Made by a program: the position numbers and the translations under genes
Shown here: positions 31,271-39,921 of the stretch, piece after piece
Layout: each line of letters begins with the position of its first letter
Position numbering within the stretch: the first letter of the stretch is position 1
Source of the DNA: DASXRA01 sp036506155
GTDB taxonomy: Bacteria; Actinomycetota; Actinomycetes; Mycobacteriales; Jatrophihabitantaceae
Length of the DNA stretch: 64,000 nucleotides
Direction: 5' to 3'
Assembly (NCBI GenBank): GCA_036506155.1
Contig: DASXSF010000080.1
Location: 142,269-206,268, forward strand
Notes under the pieces: generated by a model
Told to the model about the DNA's origin: nothing
Seen by the model: the letters and a program-made list of their open reading frames with translations, nothing else
Database searches by the model: none

Positions 31271-32767
31271 TTACCCCCCGGTAGTCGCCCAGGTCCGCTC
31301 CAGCGACAGCGTCACCTGAGCCTGGGCACCGGTTTGCCCGTCGTCGCGGGCGCGGAGTTCAAGCGAACCTCGCAATTCGGTCGCGACCAGCGTGCGCACG
31401 ATCTGAAGGCCGAGGCGGTCGCCGTGGTCGGGCGTGAACCCTGGCGGCAGGCCCACCCCGTCGTCGCTCACGGTCACGGTCATCCGCGCGCGTGAGCGCA
31501 ACGCGCCCACATCGACTGTGCCGCCCTCCCGGCCCGGGAAGGCATGCTCTACGGCGTTCTGCACCAATTCGGTCAGCACCAGCACCAGCGCGGTTGCGGT
31601 CTCTCCCGGGATCTCGCCGAACGTCCCGGTCCGTCGTAACCGCAGTCTGCCTGCCGACCCCGCCACGTCCGCCAGCATGTCCAGGAGTCGGTCGACGACC
31701 TCGTCGAATTCGACCACCTCGTCCACCGACACCGACAGCGTGTCGTGAACGAGCGCAATCGAGCTGATCCGCCGCATCGACTCCTCGAGCGCGGTGCGCG
31801 CCTCGGGCAGGGAGACCCGCCGCGCCTGAAGCCGTAGCAATGCCGCCACCGTCTGGAGGTTGTTCTTGACACGATGGTGGATCTCGCGGATCGTCGCGTC
31901 CTTGCTCATAAGCTGCCGGTCGCGGTTACGAACCTCAGTTACGTCCTGCATCAGAATGAGCGCACCGAGCACCTCCCCGCGCGGATGCAGCGGCAGCGCC
32001 TTGAACGCGACGGTCGCGCCGCCGCCGTCGACTTCCAGACCGATCGGGTTCCCGCCGTCGATGGCGTGCTGGACCGCCTGGGCCAGATCGCTGGCGTCGA
32101 ATGGGTCGTCGGCCACCGTACTGGTCAGCATGTCGATCGGTTCGCCGAGGACGTTGCCGCTGACGCCCATGCGACGGAACGCCGAGAGCGCATTCGGGCT
32201 CGCGTAGAGGATCGTGCCGTCGCGCTCGACGCGCAGCAGCCCGTCCCCGACGCGCGGCCCGGCGCCCTCCTCGGACTCCGCTGCCGGGCCGGGGAACGTG
32301 CCGTCGGCCACCATCGCGGCGAGATCTGCGGCGCTTTGCAGGTACACCAGCTCGAGCTGACTCGGGCTGCGCACGCTGGCCAGATTGCTGTCCCGGCCCA
32401 GCACAGCGATCACGTCGCCGTCAGCGCGCACCGGTATTGCCTCGCGACGGATCGGCAGGTCGCCGTCCCAGTCCGGGTCGGCTTCCCGATAGATGCGCCC
32501 CTCCGTCAACGCGATGCGCATCGGAGTCGCGCGGCCGCCCCGAATCCGGGCGCCCACCTGGTCATGCAGGTAAGCGGTCGGACCCGTGGTGGGCCGGCAT
32601 TGTGCGGCGCACAAGAATGTGCCGTCCACCACGGGAACCCACAGCAGTAGGTCGGAGAACGACAGGTCGGCGAGCAGTTGCCATTCCCCCACGAGTCGCT
32701 GCAGGTGGCTGACCTGGCCGTCGTCGAGGGACGTGCGGGCGGCGAGCAGATCGGAGAGCGCTGACAT
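31271..32767 (-). CDS. pdtaS: Two-component sensor histidine kinase, PdtaS type
   Basis: 498 residues: an N-terminal GAF-like domain (about 15-160), a PAS domain (about 175-290; LLRVERDGTILYASPNALSAF), then a HisKA_2 dimerisation domain with EIHHRVKNNLQTVAALLRLQARR (phospho-accepting His) and an ATPase domain (ELVQNAVEHAF, VSDDGVGLPPGF, GLQIVRTLV). This soluble kinase phosphorylates the RNA-binding antiterminator PdtaR in mycobacteria, where it responds to nitric oxide and copper. Position next to whiB1 supports orthology. ATG 32765-32767 is preferred to the GTG just upstream. Confidence 0.9.
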   Translation of the reverse strand: MSALSDLLAARTSLDDGQVSHLQRLVGEWQLLADLSFSDLLLWVPVVDGTFLCAAQCRPTTGPTAYLHDQVGARIRGGRATPMRIALTEGRIYREADPDWDGDLPIRREAIPVRADGDVIAVLGRDSNLASVRSPSQLELVYLQSAADLAAMVADGTFPGPAAESEEGAGPRVGDGLLRVERDGTILYASPNALSAFRRMGVSGNVLGEPIDMLTSTVADDPFDASDLAQAVQHAIDGGNPIGLEVDGGGATVAFKALPLHPRGEVLGALILMQDVTEVRNRDRQLMSKDATIREIHHRVKNNLQTVAALLRLQARRVSLPEARTALEESMRRISSIALVHDTLSVSVDEVVEFDEVVDRLLDMLADVAGSAGRLRLRRTGTFGEIPGETATALVLVLTELVQNAVEHAFPGREGGTVDVGALRSRARMTVTVSDDGVGLPPGFTPDHGDRLGLQIVRTLVATELRGSLELRARDDGQTGAQAQVTLSLERTWATTGG

Positions 32768-32804
32768 CACCGATCAGGGTATTCGGCGGCCTGATCGACG
32801 CCGA

Positions 32805-33095
32805 TCAGTCGGGGCGGTACTCGCTGTGCGCGGCCTCGATGGTGACCTCGGTGAGCCGCAGCCGGATGCGGGCACGCAGGCCGTCCGGGGCGATGTCGCC
32901 GCCGCAACAGCGGGCGACGAGCGACTTCACGTCCTGCTCGAGGCCGTACTGGCGCAGGCATGGTGCGCACTCGTCGAGGTGCTGACGGATCCGGTTCTTC
33001 ACTGCAGGATCTGACTCGTCGTCGAGGTAGCTGAACACATCCTTGAGGACGTCGTCACAGTCGATACCGCCGGGGCCGAAGCCGAGTCCGGTCAT
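32805..33095 (-). CDS. rsrA: Zinc-binding redox-sensitive anti-sigma factor RsrA/RshA
   Basis: 96 residues with the zinc anti-sigma motif His39-x3-Cys43-x2-Cys46 (QHLDECAPC) and Cys13 (GIDCDDV), the same spacing as the RsrA ligands Cys11, His37, Cys41, Cys44. Oxidation forms a disulfide, releases zinc and frees the sigma factor. Two more cysteines follow (VARCCGGD). The start codon overlaps the sigR stop (ATGA), so the pair is translationally coupled. Confidence 0.92.
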   Translation of the reverse strand: MTGLGFGPGGIDCDDVLKDVFSYLDDESDPAVKNRIRQHLDECAPCLRQYGLEQDVKSLVARCCGGDIAPDGLRARIRLRLTEVTIEAAHSEYRPD

Positions 33096-33838
33096 GATTC
33101 ACCTCCGACCGCGGCTGTCGAGCCCGACGGGACCAGACCGCGCTCGCGCGCGTAGTCGGCGAGCAACCGCTGCAGCTGGCGGCGTCCACGATGCAGGCGG
33201 GACATCACCGTCCCGATCGGCGTACCCATGATCTCGGCGATCTCCTTGTACGCGAATCCCTCGACATCGGCGAGGTACACGGCCAGCCGGAAGTCTTCCG
33301 GCAGCGCCTGCAGCGCCTCCTTGACGTCGGAGTCGGGGAGGTGATCGAGCGCCTCCATCTCCGCCGAACGCAGTCCGTCGGAGGTGTGCGATTCAGCGCG
33401 CGCGAGTTGCCAGTCCTCGACGGTGTCGGTGTTGGCCTGCTGGGGTTGGCGCTGTCGCTTGCGGTAGCTGTTGATGAAGGTGTTCGTCAGAATCCGGTAG
33501 AGCCACGCCTTGAGGTTGGTGCCTTCCTGGAACTGGTGGAATGCCGCGAATGCCTTGACGAAGGTCTCCTGCACGAGATCCTCGGCATCGGCCGGGTTGC
33601 GTGTCATGCGCATGGCCGCGGCGTAGAGCTGGTCGACGAAAGGCAGCGCATCGCGTTCGAATCGCTGCCGCCGCTCTTCGACCGTCTCTTCGGGCACCGG
33701 GCTCCTCTCTCCGTCTCCTACGGAGGATACGGCTCCGCCGGCGTCTCGCAGCGCCCGGACCGGCACGTCCACGGGCGGTTGCCACGCCGGCCAGTCACGT
33801 ATGGTGTTCGCCCGCCGGACGGTTTCGAGCACGACCAT
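33092..33838 (-). CDS. sigR: Thiol-oxidative-stress ECF sigma factor SigR/SigH
   Basis: 248 residues from ATG 33838. Regions 2 (DAEDLVQETFVKAFAAFHQF, NLKAWLYRILTNTFINSYRK) and 4 (YLADVEGFAYKEIAEIMGTPIGTVMSRLHRGRRQL) are near-identical to Streptomyces SigR. An N-terminal 47-residue extension precedes a second good start, GTG 33695-33697, which has AGGAG four bases upstream. Streptomyces makes a stable short SigR and an unstable long isoform from a SigR-driven promoter, and the same arrangement is suggested here. It directs thioredoxin, mycothiol and proteolysis genes during disulfide stress. Confidence 0.93.
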   Translation of the reverse strand: MVVLETVRRANTIRDWPAWQPPVDVPVRALRDAGGAVSSVGDGERSPVPEETVEERRQRFERDALPFVDQLYAAAMRMTRNPADAEDLVQETFVKAFAAFHQFQEGTNLKAWLYRILTNTFINSYRKRQRQPQQANTDTVEDWQLARAESHTSDGLRSAEMEALDHLPDSDVKEALQALPEDFRLAVYLADVEGFAYKEIAEIMGTPIGTVMSRLHRGRRQLQRLLADYARERGLVPSGSTAAVGGES

Positions 33839-33864
33839 CGTCCTTCCCTTCGCCTACTCGAGAG

Positions 33865-33892
33865 AACCGGCGAGATCACCTGCCGCATTCCC
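33865..33892 (-). promoter_or_regulatory. SigR-dependent autoregulatory promoter
   Basis: On the minus strand GGGAAT (33887-33892) and GTT (33865-33867) are 19 bp apart, matching the SigR/SigH consensus GGAAT-N18/19-GTT. The predicted start point (about 33858) is 20 bp upstream of the long-form sigR ATG. Confidence 0.75.
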
Positions 33893-33906
33893 GTACCGTC
33901 GCGCGC

Positions 33907-34380
33907 ATGGCGACCGGGACCCCTGCCACCGCGCTGCTGGCGCGTCAGAAGATCGCGCACACGCTTCACCCGTATCCGCACGATCCGCGGGCGGACAGCT
34001 ACGGCGAGGAGGCAGCCGCCGCGCTGGGTGTGGATGCGGCGCGACTGTTCAAGACCCTCATCGCCTCGATCGACGGGCGCCTGGTATGCGCGGTAGTGCC
34101 CGTGTCCGGCCGGCTCGATCTCAAGGCGCTCGCCGCGGCGACCGGCGGCAAGCGTGCGGTGATGGCCGACGCTGCCGCGGCGCAGCGCGCGACCGGCTAT
34201 GTCCTCGGCGGGATATCGCCTCTTGGGCACAAGACCCGGCTGCCCGTCGTGGTGGACGACTCCGCGGAGGGGTTCCGGTCTGTATTCGTATCGGCCGGCA
34301 GGCGAGGCCTGCAGGTCGAGCTTGCACCCGGCGACCTGGTGCGGCTGACCGCCGCCACCACGGCGGCGATCGCGACGTGA
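33907..34380 (+). CDS. YbaK/EbsC family aminoacyl-tRNA deacylase
   Basis: 157 residues with the YbaK fold: conserved FKTLIASIDGRLVCAVVPV (catalytic lysine in the FKTL segment), GYVLGGISPLGHKTRLPVVVDD, and the C-terminal SAGRRGLQVELAPGDLVRL. YbaK hydrolyses Cys-tRNA(Pro), and related proteins clear other mischarged tRNAs. It is divergent from sigR, and its upstream region overlaps the SigR promoter. Confidence 0.87.
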   Translation: MATGTPATALLARQKIAHTLHPYPHDPRADSYGEEAAAALGVDAARLFKTLIASIDGRLVCAVVPVSGRLDLKALAAATGGKRAVMADAAAAQRATGYVLGGISPLGHKTRLPVVVDDSAEGFRSVFVSAGRRGLQVELAPGDLVRLTAATTAAIAT

Positions 34381-34394
34381 GAGCATCCGATGCC

Positions 34395-34949
34395 ATGACG
34401 ACCCCGTTCGCGATCGAGCACACCGACATCGACGGGCTGCTCGTCATCCGGATGAAGCAGATCGGCGACGAGCGCGGCACGATCCGGGAATTGTTCCGCA
34501 CCAGCGCCTTCGCCGACGCCGGCGTCGCGGCCGGCCCGTGGTTACAGGTCAACGCCACGGAGACGAATCAGGGAGCGATCCGGGGTCTGCACGGGGAGGC
34601 AATGACCAAGCTGGTCGCCATCGTGCACGGCGAGGCGTTGGGCGGATACGTCGACGTGCGGACCGGTTCGCCCAGCCGCGGCAAGGTGGTCACCGTGCCG
34701 CTCGTCAAAGGCACCCAGGTGCTCGTCCCGGCCGGTGTCTGCAACGGCTTCCAGTCGATCAGCCCGGGCACGTCGCAGTATCTGTACTGCTTCGACGCGG
34801 AGTGGGTGCCGGGCATGCCTGGGGTGGCGGTCAACCCGCTCGACCCGGACCTCGGCATCGTCTGGCCACTGCCCGTTGATGTCACCGACCGGAGGCGGCT
34901 CTCGGTGAAGGACGCGGCGCTACCGCGGCTGCGGGACGTGCTCGGCTAG
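34395..34949 (+). CDS. dTDP-4-dehydrorhamnose 3,5-epimerase (RmlC-like cupin) family protein
   Basis: 184 residues with an RmlC-type double-stranded beta-helix: DERGTIRELFRTSAF, QVNATETNQGAIRGLHGEAMTKLVAIVHG (the catalytic His is in RGLHGE), VLVPAGVCNGFQSISPG and YLYCFDAEW. True RmlC acts in dTDP-rhamnose synthesis. This copy is isolated from other rml genes and has GLHGEA instead of GLHFQ, so it may be a sugar-binding or epimerase paralogue with another substrate. Confidence 0.75.
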   Translation: MTTPFAIEHTDIDGLLVIRMKQIGDERGTIRELFRTSAFADAGVAAGPWLQVNATETNQGAIRGLHGEAMTKLVAIVHGEALGGYVDVRTGSPSRGKVVTVPLVKGTQVLVPAGVCNGFQSISPGTSQYLYCFDAEWVPGMPGVAVNPLDPDLGIVWPLPVDVTDRRRLSVKDAALPRLRDVLG

Positions 34950-35534
34950 AAACCTGCCTACCGCGCCCGCTACGGCGCGTGGGTCCTTCTTGAGCGCGTG
35001 GGTGTCGCCCGGGATGACGACGAGTTCGCGCCGCGGATCGGGCGGCGGCATCCCGAACGCGTCGCGGTCGCCCTGTACGACCAGTACCGGCACGGTCGGC
35101 GCGTCCAGCTCGGAAAGCCGGCTGCGCTCGGGCTTGCCGGGTGGATGCAGCGGAAACGCGAGCGCGACGACGGCAATGGCCCGCGATGCGGCAGCCGTGC
35201 GACACGCGACGCGGGCGCCGCTGGACCGTCCACAGTGGACTGCGGGCAGCTCCCCGAGTTGCTCCTGCAGTGCACCGGTCGCCACGAGCCACGCCTCGTC
35301 CAGACGGGGCCCCGGGGGCGGTGTGCGGCGCCCGGCCACGCGGTACGGCTGGGTGATGCGGGCCACGACGTAATGGGCGGCGAGCGCACCGTCGCGCGCG
35401 GCACGCACGTCGGTGCTGTCGACTCCGCCTCCGGCGCCGTGCCCGGCGAAGAACACCCCGACCGGATCGCCGGCGGGGCGGTCGATGTCGGCCCAGGCCG
35501 GTCCCGCGGGCGTCTCGATCTCGACGCGCGTCAC
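34920..35534 (-). CDS. Alpha/beta hydrolase, KANL/TEX30-like family
   Basis: 204 residues with a compact alpha/beta hydrolase core. The nucleophile serine is in GRSSGARVA, the acid in VQGDRDAFG and the His in IPGDTHALKK; VFFAGHGAGGG near residue 27 forms the oxyanion region. The substrate is unknown. GTG 35532-35534 starts at VTRVEIETPAG. The gene overlaps the convergent RmlC-like gene by 30 bp. The 17-bp palindrome copy 3 is inside it. Confidence 0.75.
   Translation of the reverse strand: MTRVEIETPAGPAWADIDRPAGDPVGVFFAGHGAGGGVDSTDVRAARDGALAAHYVVARITQPYRVAGRRTPPPGPRLDEAWLVATGALQEQLGELPAVHCGRSSGARVACRTAAASRAIAVVALAFPLHPPGKPERSRLSELDAPTVPVLVVQGDRDAFGMPPPDPRRELVVIPGDTHALKKDPRAVAGAVGRFLAEHVPQPR
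35224..35240. repeat. 17-bp palindromic word GACCGTCCACAGTGGAC, copy 3
   Basis: Identical to the copy at 10980-10996. It lies within the alpha/beta hydrolase coding region, just upstream of the codons for the nucleophile segment on the minus strand. Confidence 0.6.
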
Positions 35535-35545
35535 GAGAAGGCAGC

Positions 35546-36094
35546 CTACGGTTCCACGGGCCACTCGATGTCGGTCATCGGCCGCCGCAGCCGCGAGTTG
35601 TCGCCGGCCGGGCCTGCTCCGGCGCGGCCGAAGGCCGTCATCGTAGTGACCTCCCAATGCGCAGGCACGTCGAACTCGGCCGCCAGGCCGGCTCGGTCGA
35701 AAGCACGGAACTGCCGAGCGAACAGGCCCAGCGCCTGGGCCTGAAACGTCATGTGCGCGACCGCCTGGCCGAGGTCGTAGAGCGCGAACTCGGAGTAGTC
35801 CCAGTCGGTGTCTTCGACGAAGCGATGACACAGGTTGGCGATGAGCATGCTGGCGGTCGATGCCCACGGAGCGGAGCTGCCGGTCAGATGCCGCACCAGA
35901 CGGGCGTGCACCGGCTCGCCGCGCCGGCCGACGATGAACGCCCACGGCTGGGAGTTGCCGGCGGACGGCGCCCAGCGCGCGGCCTCGAGAATCGTCGTCA
36001 CTTCCGACGGCGTCGCGTCATAGGACGTGTCGTACGTCGTCGGACTCCACCGACCGGCCAGGAGCGGATGCAGGAGCACCTCGGGCTCGTCCAC
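35546..36094 (-). CDS. Nitroreductase family protein
   Basis: 182 residues. RWSPTTYDTSYDATPSEVTTILEAARWAPSAGNSQPW is the FMN-binding N-terminal signature, and the C-terminal region (ALGLFARQFRAFDRAGLAAEFDVPAHWEV) is the usual dimer-lid part. Such flavoproteins reduce nitroaromatics, quinones or act as dehydrogenases. It ends 12 bp from the start of the alpha/beta hydrolase gene, suggesting one operon. Confidence 0.87.
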   Translation of the reverse strand: MDEPEVLLHPLLAGRWSPTTYDTSYDATPSEVTTILEAARWAPSAGNSQPWAFIVGRRGEPVHARLVRHLTGSSAPWASTASMLIANLCHRFVEDTDWDYSEFALYDLGQAVAHMTFQAQALGLFARQFRAFDRAGLAAEFDVPAHWEVTTMTAFGRAGAGPAGDNSRLRRPMTDIEWPVEP

Positions 36095-36124
36095 GACCCG
36101 AGCGTGCCACCTCTGCGCACTCGG

Positions 36125-36583
36125 TCACGCGAATACGGGCACCGGCCGGTCGTTCACGACATGCTTCATGACGAGCGTGGAGGTCAGCCGCTGCACGCCG
36201 GGCAGGGCGGCCAGGGTGTCGTCCTCGAGGTTCGCATAGGCGTTGAGGTCGGCGGTCACGACGCGCAGCAGGTAGTCGGGATCGCCGAACAGCCGTTGGG
36301 CCTGCACCACGTTAGGTATGCGGCTCAGGGCGTCCTCGAAGCCGAGCAGTGTGTCGCGATCCTCCTGACGCATCGTGACGAACACCAGCGCCTCGAACGC
36401 CAGCCCGACCGACTCGCGGTCGACCACCGCGCGGTAGCCGGTGATCACGCCGCTGCGTTCGAGTTCACGCACCCTCCGATGGCACGGGGACAGGCTGAGC
36501 CCGACCTTGCCGGCGAGCTCGGTGATGGTGAGCCGCCCATCCTCCTGCAGCGCCGCAAGAATCTGCCGGTCGATGCGATCCAT
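36125..36583 (-). CDS. Lrp/AsnC family transcriptional regulator
   Basis: 152 residues: N-terminal HTH (DRIDRQILAALQEDGRLTITELAGKVGLSLSPCHRRVRELERSG) and a RAM ligand-binding domain (ALVFVTMRQEDRDTLLGFEDAL, GDPDYLLRVVTADL). These regulators form octamers and respond to amino acids. It is divergent from an M20 amidohydrolase gene, its most likely target (inference). Confidence 0.9.
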   Translation of the reverse strand: MDRIDRQILAALQEDGRLTITELAGKVGLSLSPCHRRVRELERSGVITGYRAVVDRESVGLAFEALVFVTMRQEDRDTLLGFEDALSRIPNVVQAQRLFGDPDYLLRVVTADLNAYANLEDDTLAALPGVQRLTSTLVMKHVVNDRPVPVFA

Positions 36584-36665
36584 ACGCAGAAGTCTTCCAC
36601 GCAATGGCCCTCTCCGCGCCGAATTTAGGACCACCTTCTGCCTTGTCCGCAATAGTCTCTGTTCC

Positions 36666-37835
36666 ATGACGGACGTCGTGGACTGGCTGGAACGCCGGGC
36701 GGACGAGATGGCCGAGCTGCTGATCGGTCTGGTGGCCCGCGAGACGGAGAACCCGCCCGGGCGGTGTCTCGCCGACTGCGCGGACCTGCTGGGTGTGGCA
36801 ATGGACCGGCTCGGCCTCGGACCCGAGATTCTCGAGCTGGCGCCGGGCGGCACACTCACCGAGCCGCGCATCGTGCGCGGTGCGGCCGGCGGTGGTGAGC
36901 CGGTCGTCTACTTCCACGGGCATTTCGACGTCGTCCCCGCGCAGGACCCGGCCCAGTTCCGCGCCGTACGTCGCGACGGGGTGATCACCGGCCGGGGCAC
37001 GGCGGACATGAAGGGCGGGATCGTCAGCATGCTCTACGGCGCTGCGGCTGCCCGCGAGCTCGGCCTGCTCGGCCGCGGCCGCATCGTCATCCACCTGGTC
37101 TGCGACGAGGAGACCGGCAGCTCGGTCGGCTCCGGCCAGCTGGGCGAGCGCAACCTGATCGACCCGAACGCGGTCGCCATGCTGACCGCCGAGCAGAGCG
37201 GCGAGGTCATCTGGAACGCCGCCAAGGGTGCGCTTTCGCTGCGCGTGGACGTCCACGGCCGCCCGGCGCACGTCGGGCAGGCGGTCGAGGGCGTCAACTC
37301 CTTCCTGCACATGCTCAAGGTGGCCGCACCGCTTTCCGACTACGCGCGGGAGATGAGCGAGCGCGGCTCGATGATCGTGGTGGGTGGCCGGTCCGGTGGC
37401 GGCTCCAACTTCAACGTCGTACCTGAGCGGACCTGGTTCACCGTCGACGGGCGGTTCAACCCTCACGTGGATCTGGAGGACGAACTCAAGCGCATTACCG
37501 CCATCGTCAGCGACGCCGCCCGTATCGCCGGCGCCGACATTTCCGTCGAGGTGTCCCAGCTCGCGCCATCTGCCGCCACCTCGGCCAGCCATCCGGCAGC
37601 TGCCCTACTCGCCCGCTGCGTCGCCGACGTGACTGGACACCCGGCCCGGTTCGAGCTATGTGCCGGATGCCTGGATACGCGCTGGTACGCCCAGCTCGGC
37701 ATCCCGTCGTTCGGGTTCGGGCCCGGCCGCTTCGAGGTCTCGCACGGCCCGAACGAGTACGTGGACGAGGCGGCGCTGCGCCGCGTCGCCGCCGTCTACG
37801 CCCGCTACGCAGCCGAACTGCTGGCCGCCCAGTAA
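36666..37835 (+). CDS. M20 family metallopeptidase (acetylornithine deacetylase/succinyl-diaminopimelate desuccinylase-like)
   Basis: 389 residues. Metal ligands and catalytic residues are visible: HGHFDVVPA (His, Asp), GRGTADMKGG (bridging Asp), DEETGSSVGSG (catalytic Glu and metal Glu), the dimerisation-domain histidine in GRPAHVGQ, and SHGPNEYV at the C-terminus. It would hydrolyse an N-acyl amino acid or dipeptide. Divergence from an Lrp-type regulator suggests amino-acid-dependent control. Confidence 0.87.
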   Translation: MTDVVDWLERRADEMAELLIGLVARETENPPGRCLADCADLLGVAMDRLGLGPEILELAPGGTLTEPRIVRGAAGGGEPVVYFHGHFDVVPAQDPAQFRAVRRDGVITGRGTADMKGGIVSMLYGAAAARELGLLGRGRIVIHLVCDEETGSSVGSGQLGERNLIDPNAVAMLTAEQSGEVIWNAAKGALSLRVDVHGRPAHVGQAVEGVNSFLHMLKVAAPLSDYAREMSERGSMIVVGGRSGGGSNFNVVPERTWFTVDGRFNPHVDLEDELKRITAIVSDAARIAGADISVEVSQLAPSAATSASHPAAALLARCVADVTGHPARFELCAGCLDTRWYAQLGIPSFGFGPGRFEVSHGPNEYVDEAALRRVAAVYARYAAELLAAQ

Positions 37836-37860
37836 CACCTGCACGCGGCAGACTGGTGGT

Positions 37861-38613
37861 ATGTGTGGCCGCTACGTCAACGTCGCATCGACGTCCGACC
37901 TGACCGACGAGTTCGACGTCGAAGAAGTAGTCGGTGACGACCCGGGGCCCTCGTGGAACATTGCTCCCACCGATCCTGTCCGAGCTGTCATGCGCAGGCG
38001 ACCCGCACGCAGCGACGAGGATGCAGCGGAGGTGACGCAGCTCCGCACGGTCAAGTGGGGGCTCGTACCGAACTGGAGCAGGACACCTTCAGGCGGCCCA
38101 AAGATGATCAACGCGCGTATCGAAACCGTGACCACGAAGCCCGCGTTCAAGACCGCAGCTGCCCGCCGGCGGTGTCTGCTGCCGTCCCTCGGCTACTACG
38201 AATGGCAGAAGACCGACCACGGCAAGGTGCCCTACTTCCTGCACGACCCCGACGGTCAGCTACTCGCGATGGCCGGACTGTACGAGCTGTGGCGCGACCC
38301 GGCGCTGGCTGATGACGACCCGAAGCGCTGGCTCTGGACCTGCACCGTGATCACCCAGCAGGCGCCCGACCTGCTCGGGCAGATCCACGACCGCAACCCG
38401 GTGGTCGTACCGCCCGAACTGCGCGATCAATGGCTGGACTGCTCGAGCGAGGATGCAGCCGTCGCGCAACGCATTCTCGACGAGATCCCGCCGGCAGGAC
38501 TGGACCCGTACGTGGTGTCGTCCGCGGTGGGAAACGTGAAGAACAACGGTCCCGAGCTGATCGAGCCGGTCGACCCGGCGCTACGACCGCAGCAGGAGCG
38601 GCTTGACCTGTGA
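37861..38613 (+). CDS. SOS response-associated peptidase, HMCES/YedK family
   Basis: 250 residues. After Met removal Cys2 (MCGRY) forms a thiazolidine crosslink with abasic sites in single-stranded DNA; Asn33 (SWNIAPT), the Glu in GYYEWQ and the His in HDRNPVVV complete the SRAP active site. It shields abasic sites at replication forks. The order SRAP-aroA-rsgA matches mycobacteria (Rv3226c-Rv3228). Confidence 0.92.
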   Translation: MCGRYVNVASTSDLTDEFDVEEVVGDDPGPSWNIAPTDPVRAVMRRRPARSDEDAAEVTQLRTVKWGLVPNWSRTPSGGPKMINARIETVTTKPAFKTAAARRRCLLPSLGYYEWQKTDHGKVPYFLHDPDGQLLAMAGLYELWRDPALADDDPKRWLWTCTVITQQAPDLLGQIHDRNPVVVPPELRDQWLDCSSEDAAVAQRILDEIPPAGLDPYVVSSAVGNVKNNGPELIEPVDPALRPQQERLDL

Positions 38614-38646
38614 CGTCGCCGTTGCCGCATCCGGCAGACTGAGCAT

Positions 38647-39921
38647 GTGACCGTGCCATCGGCGCCATGGCCGGCTCCGCGTGCTGCCGGGCCGGTGCAC
38701 GCGCACGTCCCGATTCCGGGTTCGAAGTCGCAGACGAACCGTGCCCTCGTGCTCGCCGCGCTGGCCGACGGGACGTCACGGATCGAGGCCCCGCTCCGCG
38801 CGCGCGACACGATGCTGATGGTCAATGCCCTGCGCGCGCTGGGCATTTCCGTCGACGACGGCGAGGTGTGGACGGTGACGCCAGGCCCGTTCCACGGCGG
38901 AGTCGTCGACACCGGGCTCGCCGGCACAGTTATGCGCTTCGTCCCTCCGATCGCGGCGCTCGCCGACGCGCCCGTCACCTTCGACGGCGACGACCGGGCC
39001 CGCGAGCGTCCTATGTGGACACTCATCGAGGCGCTGCGTCAGGCGGGCGTGGTCGTGGACGACGCCGGCCGCGGGCGGCTGCCGTTCACGGTGCGCGGTA
39101 CCGGATCGGTCCGTGGGGGAAGAGTCGAGATCGACGCGTCGGTATCGTCGCAATTCGTGTCGGCGCTGCTGCTGTCCGGGGCGCGCTACGACCAGGGCCT
39201 GGAGGTGGAGCACGTCGGCAGGACGCCACCGGTGTCGGCGCCCCACATCGAGATGACGATCGACATGCTGGCTGGTGCGGGTGTCACGGTGGCCCGGCCG
39301 AGTCCGACGACGTGGCGGGTCGCCGCCGGCCCGATCCGCGCGCAGGACGCCGTGATCGAAGGCGACCTGTCGAATGCGGCGCCGTTCCTGGCCGCAGCCC
39401 TCGTCACGGGCGGCGAGGTGACGATTCCGGGCTGGCCGGCCGCCACGACACAGCCCGGCGACGCGCTGCGCGACCTGTTGGCGCGCATGGGTGGTTCTGT
39501 AACGCTGTCGGACGAGGGCCTCACCGTGCGCGGTGCCGGCACGATCACGCCACTTTCCGCAGATATGCGCAACGTCACCGAACTCGTCACGGTGATCGCG
39601 GCGCTGGCCGCACTGGCCGACGGGCCGTCCCGGCTTACCGGGCTCGCGCACATGCAGGGGCACGAGACGGACCGACTGTCCGCATTGCGCGTCGAGCTCA
39701 CGCGGCTAGGTGGCGAGGTCGCCCAGTCGCCGGATGCCCTCGAAATCACCCCGCGTCCGCTTTCCGGCGGCGTCTGGCGCACGTACGACGACCACCGCAT
39801 GGCGACCGCCGGCGCCGTCCTCGGACTCGCTGTCGACGGCGTCCAGGTCGATGACATCGCAACTACGAGCAAGACGCTGCCGGACTTCCCCGGCATGTGG
39901 ACGCGGATGCTGGCCCCCTAG
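38647..39921 (+). CDS. aroA: 3-phosphoshikimate 1-carboxyvinyltransferase (EPSP synthase)
   Basis: 424 residues. The N-terminal PGSKSQTNRALVLAAL and LAGTVMRFVPPIAAL, and DDHRMATAGAVLGLAVDG near the C-terminus, are diagnostic. It transfers the enolpyruvyl group of PEP to shikimate-3-phosphate in aromatic amino acid synthesis. GTG start; the stop overlaps the rsgA start (TAGTG). Confidence 0.95.
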   Translation: MTVPSAPWPAPRAAGPVHAHVPIPGSKSQTNRALVLAALADGTSRIEAPLRARDTMLMVNALRALGISVDDGEVWTVTPGPFHGGVVDTGLAGTVMRFVPPIAALADAPVTFDGDDRARERPMWTLIEALRQAGVVVDDAGRGRLPFTVRGTGSVRGGRVEIDASVSSQFVSALLLSGARYDQGLEVEHVGRTPPVSAPHIEMTIDMLAGAGVTVARPSPTTWRVAAGPIRAQDAVIEGDLSNAAPFLAAALVTGGEVTIPGWPAATTQPGDALRDLLARMGGSVTLSDEGLTVRGAGTITPLSADMRNVTELVTVIAALAALADGPSRLTGLAHMQGHETDRLSALRVELTRLGGEVAQSPDALEITPRPLSGGVWRTYDDHRMATAGAVLGLAVDGVQVDDIATTSKTLPDFPGMWTRMLAP

